Assembly (NCBI GenBank): GCA_030268105.1
Contig: BSDZ01000016.1
Location: 69,501 to 133,500, forward strand
Origin: Volvox africanus
Lineage: Eukaryota > Chlorophyta > Chlorophyceae > Chlamydomonadales > Volvocaceae
Length of the DNA stretch: 64,000 nucleotides
Direction: 5' to 3'
In this document: one piece after another, positions 38,001 through 50,064 of the stretch
Numbering within the stretch: position 1 is the first letter of the stretch
Layout of the letters: every line of letters starts with the position of its first letter
The notes under the pieces: generated by a model
Seen by the model: only the letters and a program-made list of their open reading frames with translations
Databases searched by the model: none
Told to the model about the DNA's origin: nothing
Translations under genes and position numbers: made by a program

Positions 38001-40318
38001 CACCCTGCCGTAAACCTTGGGTCAGATGTCCGCAGCTCCTCGTCATACCCCCGCTCCATCTCGACGTGTGGCTTGGCGCCCATTACCGCCGCTGATTCGA
38101 AGATACCACATGCTGCCGAATCCATATGCACAATGCCCGACAACGTAGCGCCTGTACCTAGCCCAGACACGCACGCCGGAGCCGGCAATTCACGCACATC
38201 CCTTCCATCATCGATCACATCCATGCAAGGTGCCGTTTGCGCCAAAGCACGCATGCTGATATACATTGATTGGTTACATGTCGTGGGTCCTGAAGGTTCG
38301 CAGTCGGACGCGCAAACCTGCAAATCAGTGCTGTTACTCGTAGGGTTGGTGTCTGCGGTTGCTTTTTCCGGCCTTGGCGACCCGCCCGGGCATAGCCGGG
38401 CAACAGAGCAGCCTGGCTGGGGATGTGCGTCCTTGACAGCCCCCACAAGACTGCCAAACGCATCAGGTAAGAGTTCCCCAGCCTCAGCTAGATTTAAGGA
38501 CAGCTCTAACTTCAACGAGGTCGCAGTGGTGGCTGCCACGCCAGGATCTCCTGTTGCTGGACCATCCATAGCATCGTCGCGTTCATGGTGGGATCCCGAG
38601 CAGCCTGCCGTGGCGGGCTCTTCAGCCTCGTGCCAGGGCTGGCCTTGCGATATGTGGGTCCGCACCCATTGTGGGTCATCGTCACCCGAGCAGCCTGCGC
38701 AATCGTCTATCAGCGCGCCCCGTGTGCCGGGTTTGATAGTGTTGACTTTAACGGCTGGACACCGCTCCAGCGCCGTGCGCCCTGTGACTGCCGCCCCACC
38801 TGCTTGTGCAGTGCCGCAAAAGTCGCCTAAAGTCGCCAACTCTGGGCTTGAAGTCCTCTTGGTCCCCTGTACCTCGGGGCCTGGCGCCCTGACTGCCGGT
38901 AATCCCTGCCGTTCGGTCCGAGGCTCGGGAGGTTGCTTTTTGGCCTGACCCACAATGCGGCCCTGCTGCAAGCACTGGTGCGGGTGATGTTTCATGTCGG
39001 GTGAATGCGCCGACTGTGAGCTGTCGGGCGAGGGCCCTCCCACCGCCCCATGGGTCGTGGGGCCCGCGGGATGCACTGCAGCAGCACGCGCCCTTACAGT
39101 GGGCCGCTGAATGTTGAAGCCTCGCGGCCCCTTTCGGGGTTGTTGTTGCGATTGCTGCGTTTGTTGCTGCGTCTGCACCAGTAGCGCCTCAATAGGACCT
39201 CCACTACGAAGCCGCTCAGACGCATCTCCATTCCCAGCCGCCTTCTTTTGAAGTTGCTGCGGCGACGGCCGCTCTGTTGATGTGGGCGATGCAGTGCTCG
39301 GTTGTTCTGAGTGCTGCTGCGGCTGCTGCTGGGATTGCTGCCCGGGTGTGGGTGATCCTGACGCGAGAAGCATGGGGGAATGCAGGGTGGAATACTCTTC
39401 ATCCAGTTCAACTCGCACTCCCTGGGAACTAAAGATGAAACTAAAACGGCGTCGTCACATCGTGTCCTCGGGTATTTCACACATTTCCAGTCAGGAACAC
39501 GGACACTCACTTCACACATGAGAATGTCCACAGGCTTTAATAAATCCATTCGGCGGAGTTGGTCCGCGGGAACAGCCCCTGAACTGGAAACTCTTCGTCA
39601 CTCACGGGCATATTCCTAACAATGTTTCCTGCGATTGTGGTTGGCTTCCCAGCACCTGACGTGGTAACGAGCGCATCAAATGCGACTGTCCCGTGCCACT
39701 GCGGTGAGCCTGCCCACAACCTGTACCATGGCCCCAAGCTTACAACCCTCTTCCTTGCACACCTCGACTGAAGATAGTCGCGGAATCAAGGCCCGGTTCA
39801 TGCCAAGATCTGACCTTATTACTGCAGATTATGCAGTCCCCAAACCACCCCACCGTCCCCAGGGGCCGTTACATAACACTTACCCTCCCCAGTTGCTGGA
39901 GACACGGAGCCAGGCTGCGCACTGCTGGGCCCCGCCTCACTGTTGTCCAAGCGTCGGTTGCTGGCCGTGTCGTAGAATGACGCATAAAAAGTGCCATAAA
40001 AGTTCAGCTTGGCTTGATAAGCGACTCGTGGCCATCTTAAAACAGGCGTAAGCCTTTGAACACGTGAGATCTGCGGTGCAAGCGGGGGCTCTTATTTAGC
40101 CAGACGGCGGTGGAATATCCAGTCACTTAAATGTCGCCCAAACGACGGCAGACCTAAAACCAAAATAAAATAAACCTCCAGATATTATTTCCAAAATTAT
40201 TCATCAATAGCACAATAGGCTGCTGATTGTCGTTTCTATGAACACTTGGCAGACGCAATTCCCGACTGACAGTTTGCCGGAGAAGCTCCTCTGTGTCTTG
40301 GACATGCGACTGCGACAT
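32013..40318 (-). CDS. Very large nuclear-type protein with an RS domain and Gln/Ala-rich regions
   Basis: Likely exons: 40318-40271 (MSQSHVQDTEELLRQT), 40070-39884 (WPRVAYQAKLNFYGTFY), one or more unresolved exons near 39780-39650, 39578-39511 (LRRMDLLKPVDILMCE), 39421-37196, 36726-34279, 33410-32592 and 32222-32013. The last five join in phase 0 at clear GT-AG sites and give about 1,900 residues. Most is low complexity: Gln runs, Ser/Thr/Pro stretches, an Ala run near 34,900, and an RS region near 35,600-35,830 (RSRSRSRSRERRRHSRSPR) followed by a long Arg/Asp/Glu-rich stretch typical of splicing-associated proteins. The final about 340 residues contain predicted helices, ending VNLARKALDSITGML. 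I see a faint resemblance to the C-terminal helices of plant CW-zinc-finger proteins, but no CW domain, so no family is claimed. A nuclear role in RNA processing or chromatin is inferred from the RS domain alone. Confidence 0.72.
33608..33676. repeat. Small inverted repeat followed by a 20-bp direct repeat
   Basis: GCTCTGTTGGA (33608-33618) and its exact complement TCCAACAGAGC (33630-33640) flank an 11-base loop. Directly after, AGCATACCCTGACATAAGG occurs twice (33638-33657 and 33658-33676). The block lies in an intron of the large RS-domain gene and may be a small mobile-element footprint. Confidence 0.8.
34007..34019 (+). repeat. Run of 13 G
   Basis: An uninterrupted poly-G tract in the intron between 33410 and 34279 of the large RS-domain gene. 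The run length may be affected by sequencing error. Confidence 0.8.
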
Positions 40319-40913
40319 CCGGTCAACCACGAGCGTGGACGCCTGGTGGCGTATCGCCGCAAGCTCCCACCGGCAACACAAGGCCGCTATCCCAGTTGGG
40401 ATACAGGCTCATAACACCATGCGGTGCTGCAAAAATATTCAAGTAAACTCTACATCATATTTTTGGCAATGTATTTGTCAAAGCTGAAATGCAATATAAC
40501 GAACGCATGGCGTTCGGACGTTCTTTTTCAAAAAACGCCTTATGCGACTCCTAAAAAATATACATAGCCAGGACGGGCTGAATCGTGCAGCGATCAAGGT
40601 AGCCGGGATGGCAACGTCTCTGCGTGTCTGGAATGCGGTGTTCCAGTCTGGAGAAAGTTCCGTACCACGATCCCCATGCAACATAACTAACAATGCAACA
40701 TAACTAACAAGTTATATAAGTTACGAATCGCATATAATAATACCGGCACGAAGTTTTTGAGTTGACGCTTGTATCGATACCTGTCTCGCGGAATTCCCTT
40801 GTACTTGGGTTATATCCCTTGAGTATTGCCTTCTCAGTTTCTCCGCAGAAAAGACCGTTTTTGACCTTTATATATGTCAATTGTCGCAATTGGTATCTGG
40901 TAGTTGCGCCAAA
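40319..40913. promoter_or_regulatory. Shared upstream region of the large RS gene and the EF-hand gene
   Basis: About 595 bases between divergent start codons. A TATA-like string (TTTATATATG) lies at about 40,868-40,877, some 40 bases before the EF-hand start codon. A direct repeat of about 16 bases (AACAATGCAACATAACTA-like) occurs near 40,676-40,708. Confidence 0.45.
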
Positions 40914-41649
40914 ATGTCGGCCAAGGAGGAAGAGGAGTTAGAGCTGCGCCAAACTCACGAGGCCCTTAGTACTATCCTGACGGATGATGGTGCTTTTGAG
41001 GCGGTGTTGACTGCCGTTTTTGGCAACATCGACTGGAAATGCGATGGAACAGTGGACAACCAGGAGCTTGAGCGATACATAGGGGACGCGTGCGAAGGAA
41101 TGGGTTTGGCACCGCCCATGACTGGCCAGGTGCAGGGTATATTCCACCAGCTGGTGAGTCATTAGTAGTCGCCTTTGCGTGAATTAGAGAGACGTATGGC
41201 ACGGCCAGGGACTGTGCACACGACTGGATCAGAGGAGGGATGAAAGAGCATGAAACCATATGGAACGGTGGTGCACGGCTAGGGCTTTAACGTTGTAGGG
41301 GGCCACTGTCCTCTCACCCTACTCACCATCCTAATGCTACCTGACACTTGTGAACCCATTGCCGAACACGAGTGAACTCACCAATATTCAGCCCATGTTT
41401 CAAGACAAGTTATAATGGCTTTACGCCCGCCAAACCCCCAAGTTCGCGCAAAATGCCGGGCTACAACAGATGCTCCCACTCCATCAGAGCCTTACAGGTT
41501 CGGAACCGTCCCCGGGGGTTTTGGACCCGCAGGATCTCAACAACGACCAAGCCATTAGTCGGGAAGAGCTGGCTGTCTTCCTGCGGCACTTCTTCCAACA
41601 ACAGGTCAAATTTTGCGCCCTGAAGCTACACCTGCCAAGAGGCCCTTGA
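40914..41649 (+). CDS. Small EF-hand calcium-binding protein (118 residues)
   Basis: Two exons, 40914-41153 and 41533-41649, separated by a 379-base GT-AG intron in phase 0. The protein starts MSAKEEEELELRQ. EF-hand loop 1 is DWKCDGTVDNQE (residues 40-51), with oxygen ligands at positions 1, 5, 7 and 9 and Glu at 12. Loop 2 is DLNNDQAISREE (residues 81-92), with Asp/Asn at 1, 3, 5 and Glu at 12. The exon junction falls exactly at the first Asp of loop 2 and restores the helix-loop pattern IFHQL-DLNND, which supports the splice. Both loops look able to bind calcium. No membrane segment, myristoylation signal or other domain was seen. Its role is probably as a calcium sensor binding a partner protein; the partner is unknown. 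Confidence 0.82.
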
Positions 41650-43042
41650 GAGCGGAGTAGTGTTGCTGCCATCGGGCTTAGGCTGGGGGACCTTTGACCA
41701 GCGCAAAGGCTAAGAGCGGAGGATGGACGGTGGCGCTAAGAAGGATATGTGTGTGCAGGGAGGGGTGTGCAAAGTGCAGAAGTATAACATGAAGGCTGCT
41801 TATCGGATTGCCTGCTATTCCTATCTCTTTTTGAGTGCGACACTCAATTGGGTAGGCGGTCTTAATTTGGACGGGCTAAGCTCACTAATCCACGAGAAGA
41901 CAGCTGCGCATGTCTGAGGAGCAGCCGCGTGCGAGGGGCGTGGGGCAATCAGGCCGTGTGACTCACATCCTGAAAGCTGTCCGCGAAGGAAAATGAGGCA
42001 TACACACGATCAAGCACCTTCCAAGCGGAGTTCCCGGGCCTTAGTGAGAGGACGCGAAAGGCCTGGGGACATAGAACCCCAAGCTGACAGGATCATGTCC
42101 CGGCCTATGACCGGTCACTGTTCTCCCGCCGGGAGGGACAAGGTGTGTTTCGAGGCCAACATAGGGGAAAAAGACATAGCCGCTTCCGTGCATGGACTGA
42201 GCATCGACCGCCGTACGTTCGGGAGCAAGGGCACGTAAGCTCACTTGAGCGGAAACTTCTGCTTACATGACATTGTGTGACGCTCAGTTACGTTTAACCA
42301 TTGAGTTGTCAGTGGCCATGTGAAACGGACAGGCGCTCACCTAAGGAACACTCATCGCAATATCGCAATCAAACTATAATTCCCCAATAATCCTACCCGT
42401 TCACTTCTGCCATGAATCTCTGCGGTGTCCCTGCGCGACCAAGAACCCAGTATGATTCGATACTGATGGGGGCACACAAAAATGCTAACATGGGAGCGCT
42501 GATGGAGACAGGACACGTTCGTGCCATCACACAAACATGTGGCCCGACCTATAAAGGGTGACAGGGCTCATGCAGCTCCTTCCTGCCCCCTCATTCCAAG
42601 GCCGTCTTGGCCTTCACGCAAATGCTTGCAGCCTTCCCTTCAATCTTCTGGCATGTCTTCTGCCTTCTTAGCTCTGACTGCCCGCCTTGTAGCCGTCCTG
42701 TTCTTTTGGCATAGGACACATTAAAGGCTACCCTCTCTCACAACCTGCTACGTACGCTCTGTGCACAAGTACCGCACAAGTACCTTCTTAATTTGTAGAG
42801 CACATACACACCATAATTTATACACCAGCGCTGTATCCAAATATTGCGCCAGCGAATATGTATGATCGCCTCAGTTCACATATACGTGCACAACTTCATA
42901 ATACCTGCAAACCTTTCCAAACTTGGTCAACTTTTTTCCCTTACTTGAATGCCGTCCCTCCCACGTGCGAAAGCTATCACTGAGTATGAGCATACCATGA
43001 TGCATTCATTGGACACAACTTCCCGCCGCCCATATTCCATCC
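41650..43042. other. Intergenic region between convergent genes
   Basis: Lies between the 3' ends of the EF-hand gene (plus) and the ABC1K gene (minus). Open frames on both strands at about 41,990-42,245 mirror each other and have no recognisable domain. No gene is supported. Confidence 0.45.
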
Positions 43043-46000
43043 TCAAATTCTGCCGCCGTACTGTACGGCAAGTGATCGCGTGTTAATCCGCTCATCGTTG
43101 AACACTTGAAGTGATGGCGCCAGAATGCGGGTATAACGGTCAAAGTACAACAACTGCTTCAGGAATAGCCCAAACTGTGACACGCAATTTCGATTCCCGA
43201 GGAGCCCAATGCCGCGTGAGGTTGCGTGATAACGGCGACAGCGACCACGTTCCAGCAGGGGCATGACAGGAGCGGATGTTCGGCACGGCAAAAGAGCGGG
43301 ACGTGCAATCAGGCATTGAGATGTTGGCTTTCCATTGAAGGGCTCATGACTTTGCGAAGCAAAGATGTACATTAGCTTCTGCCATCAAGCTACGTGCAGC
43401 GGTCGAGGTTATATGTGTATTGCATGCCTTACCCGCCAAATAACTGAATGCCGGTCTCCATCCCATCCGATCCGATTCTACCCCAAACCATCCCAAGCCA
43501 TCCATGGCAATAACTCACCTCCCGCGGAAACTTGACGCCGTGTGTCTCCCCAATCCTTACGAGCTGTACGAACAATCGGTTCAACTGCGCCTGGTCCACC
43601 TCGAGGCTCGCCGAGACGCCGCCTATGCGGCCTGAAAAAGAGAACCCAGGTAACTATGTATGGTGGATGCTTTCAGGAGAGGTCATGTTGCATTTCGCGT
43701 CTGGCAGTACGCAAGTAATTTGACAGGAAGGTACAGGGTACACAGCACGAACCAGTCCGAATAACATACTGAAGATGGAGGCACGTGCCGTGCCGCAGGT
43801 GGTTTTGGGTCACAGGCGCGCGGCGGAATCCGTTGGAAATCCGCCGGCATAATTGCGCTTGCAAAGGCCCTAGTCCAGTGGCTATAACAGCAAAATTCGA
43901 GAACACTCAAGGGATCGAGGGGGGCGACTTTAGCATACCATTCTTAGGCGCTGGCGTCCCTCCCCTCCCATAAGCCATGACTGCATTCTTGGTCACCCAA
44001 CCCACCGTCCGCCACACCCGGAGGCGGCCCACGGGTCACCACCAGGCTGCTGTTGATCTGCTCCAGCTCTGCAAAGAAGGCCTCTAGGTCGCGAGAGAAG
44101 GCCGCGTAGTCCACATCCGTGTCGCAGGCGCCAATGGTCGCCAGGGCTCGGGCCTGTGCGTTTATTCCGGGGCCGGTGGGTGAGAGCCGATGACGAGAAC
44201 GAGAACAGACGCATCCTGGACAAGCCCAGTGTAGGCGGCAGCCCCTTATAGATGCGCCTGGCTTGGGATGTTGTGGTTGATTGCATAAAAGTTGAGAAGG
44301 TTGGACCCCGTTTGGTGCCATTTCTGGGGTTGTGCAAGACAGAAGGATCGGTCCATCCATATGCGCAGCTGTTGGGGATGTCCGTGCGTAAACCTACAGG
44401 TCCTTTGCACAAATGTTTTGAAGGTGTTCCAACACGTGGACTGCGGCGGGGCCGCCCGACCTGACTCCGGCCCAAACTCCGCCGGCGCTGACGCCCATTA
44501 AGGACTCCCATCGACTTCGGGACACCGATGGACACTGGCACCCCGATCCGGACCCACCATCGTTTCGTAGTCTGCTAGTGCCATGGAGCTGATGAGGATC
44601 TCCACCGCGCGCCAGGTGACCGGGGAGATGCGGCCCACGATACCGAAGTCAATAAAGCCCACTCGCCCGTCGGACAGCACCAGCAGGTTACCTGCGGACA
44701 AGGGGGTGGAGAGGAACTAAGGAAGGTGCAACAACAAGAACAACAATAATGATAATAATGAAGATACTTATTAAGATAATTAGTCTCCCCCAATAATAAT
44801 ATTAATACTTATTATTATCAGGTAATCAGTCTCCCCGAAAGAAATGGCAACATAAAAAATACGCACATTAAGCACATGGGGAGGAGGACACGCATGCGCC
44901 TGGGGGCGGAGACATGTAACACACGAGCACTCCCTATGCATGCATCTGAACCCAACGTCATCATTGTACAGAAAGCTGTCTAGTGGTCTAACCACGTTTC
45001 AATCCTTATCCATCCGTTCCTCTCGCAAAGCCGCTGACGTGTCCCTCTTCCTTGTCATCGTGCCCTACAGCACTCACGTCCCTGGCCATGCACTTCCGCC
45101 TCCAGGCTTCAGAAACCTTAGCTGCCCAACATACATTTCTCCAGCTGATCTCATCCATACCATCCCAGTCAGCGCACCTACTCGGGCTACTTATATGAAC
45201 AATGCTACGACCGCATTCACCGCCCTACCCCTAAGACCGCCGACTCACCCGCGTGCACGTCCGCGTGGAAAGTGTCCGCTGCCATGACACTTGCGAACCA
45301 GGTATTCAGCGCGTTAATGAGAACCAGCTCGGGATCGCGACCGCCACCCGTAACAGCACGTACGGCAGCCAGATCAGTCAGCGGGGCACCCACCAGCCGC
45401 TCCATAACCAGGATCCTGCCGCCATCACCATCATTGGAATTCGGAGGTGCCCATAAGCGCAGCGTGGGATTGAATGCAAGTGCGGAACGAGTACAGAACT
45501 GTTGCCGTCAGACACTATATCTGCGTCGTTCCACTCTGCGATGCCCAGCCCCCCGCTGTCTGCATTCTGTATTTCCCCCAACTCAGCACGCACAGACCCC
45601 GGCCAGGCAGACCTTTTTGTGGACAGCTGCCTGTACACGTAAGGAGTGGTGGCGATGGCCCGGTAGCCCCGGGAGTCCAGAAAGGTGGCGAAGTGCTGGT
45701 AGTGAGCTGCCTCCTGCCCAGGTTCAAGGCGCAGTCACCAGGACCAGTGTTAACGAGCGCGAGGATGCAAGCAAGGGCCGAGCAAGGCAGCGAACTGGAA
45801 GAGCGGAGGACACTGCGCCGATGATTTGGTGAGGGAGGATGAGGGCGAAGGTGTCATGATGGCGATCACGAGGATCGGAGCAGGGTGGTTATGCAGCATG
45901 GCTCATGGTACATGTAGGGCTCGACGCACAAGAATGTGCGGATGGGCCGCCTGGTATTCCGATTCATGGCGTCCGTCTACAGACGTCCTCAGGTCCACTC

Positions 46001-48209
46001 CGATTCTCCTCAACTTCGTGTGCTCCTTTTTCCTACCGGGCCTCCCACACATCCTACATTTTCTCCCACCTGCGTAAAGTCCACCTCGGCCATCATGCTT
46101 GTCCGCATGTCCGCCAGCACCCCCGTCAGGCTGAGACGACCCAGCTCCGGCTGCAGGAACTCCAGGTAGCGGGACATGAGGTACACGAACGACATGTCCG
46201 CATTAAGCACATCCTCAACACCCGGCTTGAGCACTTTGATGACCACCTGGTGGAAGAGGAACGCGATTCAGAGGAGCTGGGTACGAGTCCGTAAGACGGG
46301 AAGGAACGATAGAAAGCAGGATGGGCCAAAATATCCGGTGACTTCCTAGATAGAAGCGAAGGCCGAGGCATTGTTGCGTGCAGAAGGTATCTGTGCCGGA
46401 ATTTCATCAAGGCGTCCTTGGGTGATCAAACACTCACGCCTTGCTTTGCTTTGGACGTGCATACTCCAACAACCTTTGAACCAGTGAGTTTGGATTGGGA
46501 CTCAGTCAAATGCAGCAGAAATCATGCCTAATGCTCACATGCACGCGCGCCGTAGACGCATGTCCCTGGGTAGGCTGTTCATTTCACATCAGATTTGATT
46601 TAGCTTGCGGATGCTGGCACCTTCTACTAAACCTTTGATGGTAACGCGCCAACTCCATTTCATTTCAAGACGACCAGGTCCTTCTACAGTAGCCCCCACC
46701 TGCTTATTGGAGTCCCGTAGTACGGCAGCGTGAACCTGTGCCACGGAGGCACTGGCCAGCGGGGTGGGGTCGATGGAGGAAAAAACATTTGACCACGGTT
46801 GGCGTAACTCCTGCGGTTCAAGGGAGCGAGCATATTGGAGGAACGTTTGGAATACTGGGGGGGGGACATTCAGGCGGGGATGGGGCCCCGTCAGGAAGAG
46901 GTATTTAAAACCACCCGGATAGTCAGGCAAGCCTTGAAGCACGTTTGCAAGTACAATGCAGATATTGCTATGGAAGCACACTCACAGCCAGATGGGATAG
47001 GCTTCGATACCTGCTCGATAATACTCTCGATGGTGGAATACGGCACCCCTTCAGTTTTGTCCAGGCACTTTTGGAACTCCAGCACATACTCGTCCGGAAA
47101 GAGCGAGGGAGAGGAGGCGATGAACTGGCCCAGCTTGATGTAGGTGGCGCCTGTGTGGAGCGAAGGAAACGAAGAGCGGATTTGGGCGTCAGAAATGTGC
47201 AGCGCACCCGGACATGTGCGCTAGAGGCAGTAAGCGGGGCGGCGAATGGATGTAGGATTGAAATAGAAAAATTGGAGAACGCATGTCATCGCTCAAGCTC
47301 GGCGCGGGCGTTCTATGGACGAAGCTGCGTATGATGCATACAGGAATATGGGGACGGGAAGACTCCATCTGGTCAGTCCTTAAGTTGTGTAACCAAACTC
47401 CGGTGCATGACAGCTGCCACTGCCAACAAGGAAACGGTGGTGCTAACACGATTCCTTGCACACCGGGTTGACAATGAATTTATCCGTTGTCCTCAATATG
47501 AAAGAGTCCCTCCACACTTCGGCCTTTCTAAGCAAATGGTCCCTGGCCGGCCGGTCAAACACGGAGGTTCATCACTGGTGCACTTCCTTATTTCCTCCCA
47601 GTCACCTGGGGCTGACGCCTGCTGTAATCACCCCTTCCCATCCCAGATCCTTTTATGTGATGTCTTACACATAATCTCATTTCCCCCATGCAGTGCGGGT
47701 ACGCAAAATGACTGTTCCGGGATATCACATCAACGTACGGAGGCCCAGAGCCCATACTGGTGTGGGTCACATGCACTCAATAACCACCGACCTAATTTCT
47801 CAAAAAGCTTGCGCAAGAAGATAGGAAGCGGATCCACAGCACCTTTCGCCAGATACTCCGCTGCGAGCGCCCCTATTGACTGGGCTGCCTGTACTGCCCG
47901 GAAGAAGCCGCGCGGCCCGGTGGACACAGATATGCGGATAGTTTCCTGTACGAGTTCCCGAAGCTGTTCAACCTGCTGCGTTTGGCTGACGTTGGGCACA
48001 GAAACACTCGTTGAAGGTGACGACTGGTCGCTATGATATGAATTGCGTCCATTGGTTGATGTCGAATATTGGCTAGAACGTGAACTGGAGCTTCCACTCG
48101 CGGAGCTTGACCCTCGGCAAACGACCTTCAGCCATCGTCCTCGACGGACTGATTGCCGCTGTGCCACAGCGCTGGTTCCAATTCTATGCCTCGTATTCCG
48201 ATGCAACAT
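43043..48209 (-). CDS. ABC1K (UbiB/ADCK-type) atypical kinase, probably plastid-targeted
   Basis: Ten exons with matching phases: 48209-47792, 47150-47011, 46810-46700, 46246-46070, 45713-45613, 45415-45249, 44691-44558, 44153-44018 (or 44006), 43631-43519 and 43174-43043; about 542 residues. The N-terminus ([11 protein letters not shown], then Ser/Arg-rich) looks like a chloroplast transit peptide. Hallmarks of the family are present: KLGQ in the N-terminal extension (about 145-148), the Ala-rich loop ASASVAQVH in place of the Gly-rich loop (about 205-213), the lysine in [21 protein letters not shown], the catalytic loop HADVHAGN (366-373) and DFG (386-388). The C-terminal block [20 protein letters not shown] matches plant plastid members, and the overall sequence is closest, as I recall, to the ABC1K1/PGR6 (ACDO1) group of plastoglobule kinases, which affect prenylquinone metabolism and photosynthetic acclimation. 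All catalytic residues are intact, so it should be active. Confidence 0.95.
44740..44860. repeat. AT-rich AAT/ATT repeats inside an ABC1K intron
   Basis: Runs of AATAAT and TTATTA lie in the 557-base intron between 45249 and 44691, with two imperfect copies of a block ending in TCAGTCTCCCC/TTAGTCTCCCCC about 60 bases apart. Much more AT-rich than its surroundings; no function is apparent. Confidence 0.55.
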
Positions 48210-49045
48210 AGTGATGAGCGAGGACTTTTATAACACGAAACCGTGCAAACTAAGAAGTTCTGCCGAGGACTGGTTACAAAAATTATGGTTGCTGCGCTTT
48301 GGCTTCTGTACCTTCATGTGCGGTAATAGGTAGGTACACGTACATGCGACATATTTGTTGTCGTGATTCGCAGTTGATTTGCAAGGTACGGGCTGCCTGG
48401 CATCGCACGCACCACACGTCCTGTATCACATGCAAGACCCACCGTACAGGTACGGACTATCCCTTCTCTTCGTATATTTGCGATGCTTACATACAACGAA
48501 TGGCTAAAACCACCGGTCTCTTATGGAAGTGCCTCAAATTCTCGTTATCTCGAGGTTGCTTCATGTACTCAGGTCCGCTGTCCGCCCTCGTCCACCTACC
48601 AAATGCGGGTCCCCGCAGATACCGGGCAGTCCCTGATAGCATCTCCAGAACCTGCGCCATTTCCTACATTTACAAGGATGCATATGCAACCTGCCCAACT
48701 GTCTGGCCATCCACCCAAATCCCATACAATCGAGAGTATGAGTACGTTTCTACCGCTCTGAAACTGAAGTTTGCACACACATGCCGCACGCATACGCAAT
48801 GCTCTCCGTCGGATCAAGCTAATGTTGACGTTGTTGGCAGTTTCCGGCTCTGCCAGGCCATAGTCTGCCCTCACCTATGCAGTCCACGCTGAGGAACTAA
48901 GATGCAACAACACCACGTCTAATGAGGACGGGTTTCGTCCAAATGTGTTACGTGCGGTCCTGTGGTCGCACCAGAATACAAGGAAGCGTTGCCATATCCC
49001 CAAGCGCCTTAACCGTAAAAGTGCATCCACTTAAAACTCTCTTCG
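48210..49045. other. Intergenic: promoter side of ABC1K and 3' flank of the coiled-coil gene
   Basis: No gene supported. A plus frame at 48299-48892 is open for 197 codons but has no domain and a composition typical of non-coding sequence here. The ABC1K promoter should lie near 48,210-48,500. Confidence 0.45.
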
Positions 49046-49717
49046 TTAGTCCTGAGCCTGCAAGTGCGCAAGGCGAGCCTCGGCGTCGTTAACCTCCTGC
49101 AAAAAGTATGAAGGACCTTTTTTTTACCTCTTGGATGCTTCAGTGCAGGACCATAACAGGCTTGCGCCTTGACTCGCGTATCTGCTCCTCTTCGGTTAAA
49201 GCTGTTCCTGTACCCATACACCCACCTGTGCTGCCAATCCAGCCGTCAGCTCCAACTGCTGTTTCAGCGCCGTTTTCAATTCCATGAACTCTGCCCGCAA
49301 GCCTTCAACTTCTGTATTCAGCGTCTTTCTCAAGTCGCCCACTTCCTGCCAACCATGAGGAATATTGCGGGCCGAAAGTAAATTCCACACCCCAACCCTT
49401 ATAAGATTTAACGTATAAACCTTACCGCCCTATACGTCTTAACCTGCGTGTCAAGCTTCGTCCGCCAGTCCTGGAGCTCCTTCTTTAGTGTTGCTACCTT
49501 CGAAAGAAGCGCGTCCTTTTGATCGTTGAGTTCCTGCATTAAGGGAAGAAGTTCAAACTAATCATAATGCTTATTTGGATTATTGCTTCTGGAATCGTAG
49601 GAAGTATGGTTCAGAGGACGACTCGGTCATGCAAACCCAAGACCAGCTCACCGCTAACTTTTTTGAGTCGACAGTGATATCAGGTTCCTTAAAACTATCA
49701 GGTGATCCATCCGCCAT
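49046..49717 (-). CDS. Small coiled-coil protein (114 residues)
   Basis: Four exons, 49717-49652, 49533-49426, 49345-49226 and 49096-49046, all joined in phase 0 at standard GT-AG sites. The product begins MADGSPDSFKEPDITVDSKK and is otherwise almost wholly alpha-helical, with heptad-like hydrophobic spacing: LNDQKDALLSKVATLKKEL, VGDLRKTLNTEVEGLRAEF, ending ARLAHLQAQD. Each of the last three exons begins with Glu (EL, EV, EV), as if the coiled coil were extended by exon duplication. No signal peptide or membrane segment. I do not recognise the family; short coiled coils like this occur in ciliary, cytoskeletal and vesicle-tethering complexes. Upstream, another small minus-strand gene ends at 50065. 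Confidence 0.82.
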
Positions 49718-50064
49718 ATCTACTTTGGAAAGTTGGCTTCTAGAAGGTGTTAGCTTACAAAAAATGATGATAGAAATTACAGTTTCATGCAAATGGCAAG
49801 AATTTCATCAGTTGCATACTGTCAACGATGAAATTGTTTTCCGTAATCTCTTTGGTGTCCCTTGGATTCCTCTAACGGCCACCGTACATGGTCAACTGAA
49901 ACATGATACAGGAGAAACGTCACTTTGGGTTATCCTACAAATGCTCTTTTGGGAAGCATGAGTCCGTCTACGACGGGCTTGAAATACTGTGGGTTTCGGG
50001 GTCTTTGTGAGAGTCCCAGTGTTTGCGCTGAGTCTAATACCTGAACAGACAATTTGGGAAGGTT

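Noticed and set aside
37953..38948. Plus-strand frame of 331 codons opposite the large RS-domain gene
   Set aside because: It is the antisense shadow of a well-supported 2.2-kb minus-strand exon.
48299..48892. Plus frame of 197 codons upstream of ABC1K
   Set aside because: No domain; rich in His/Cys/Tyr like other non-coding frames here, and it lies in the promoter region of the minus-strand gene.
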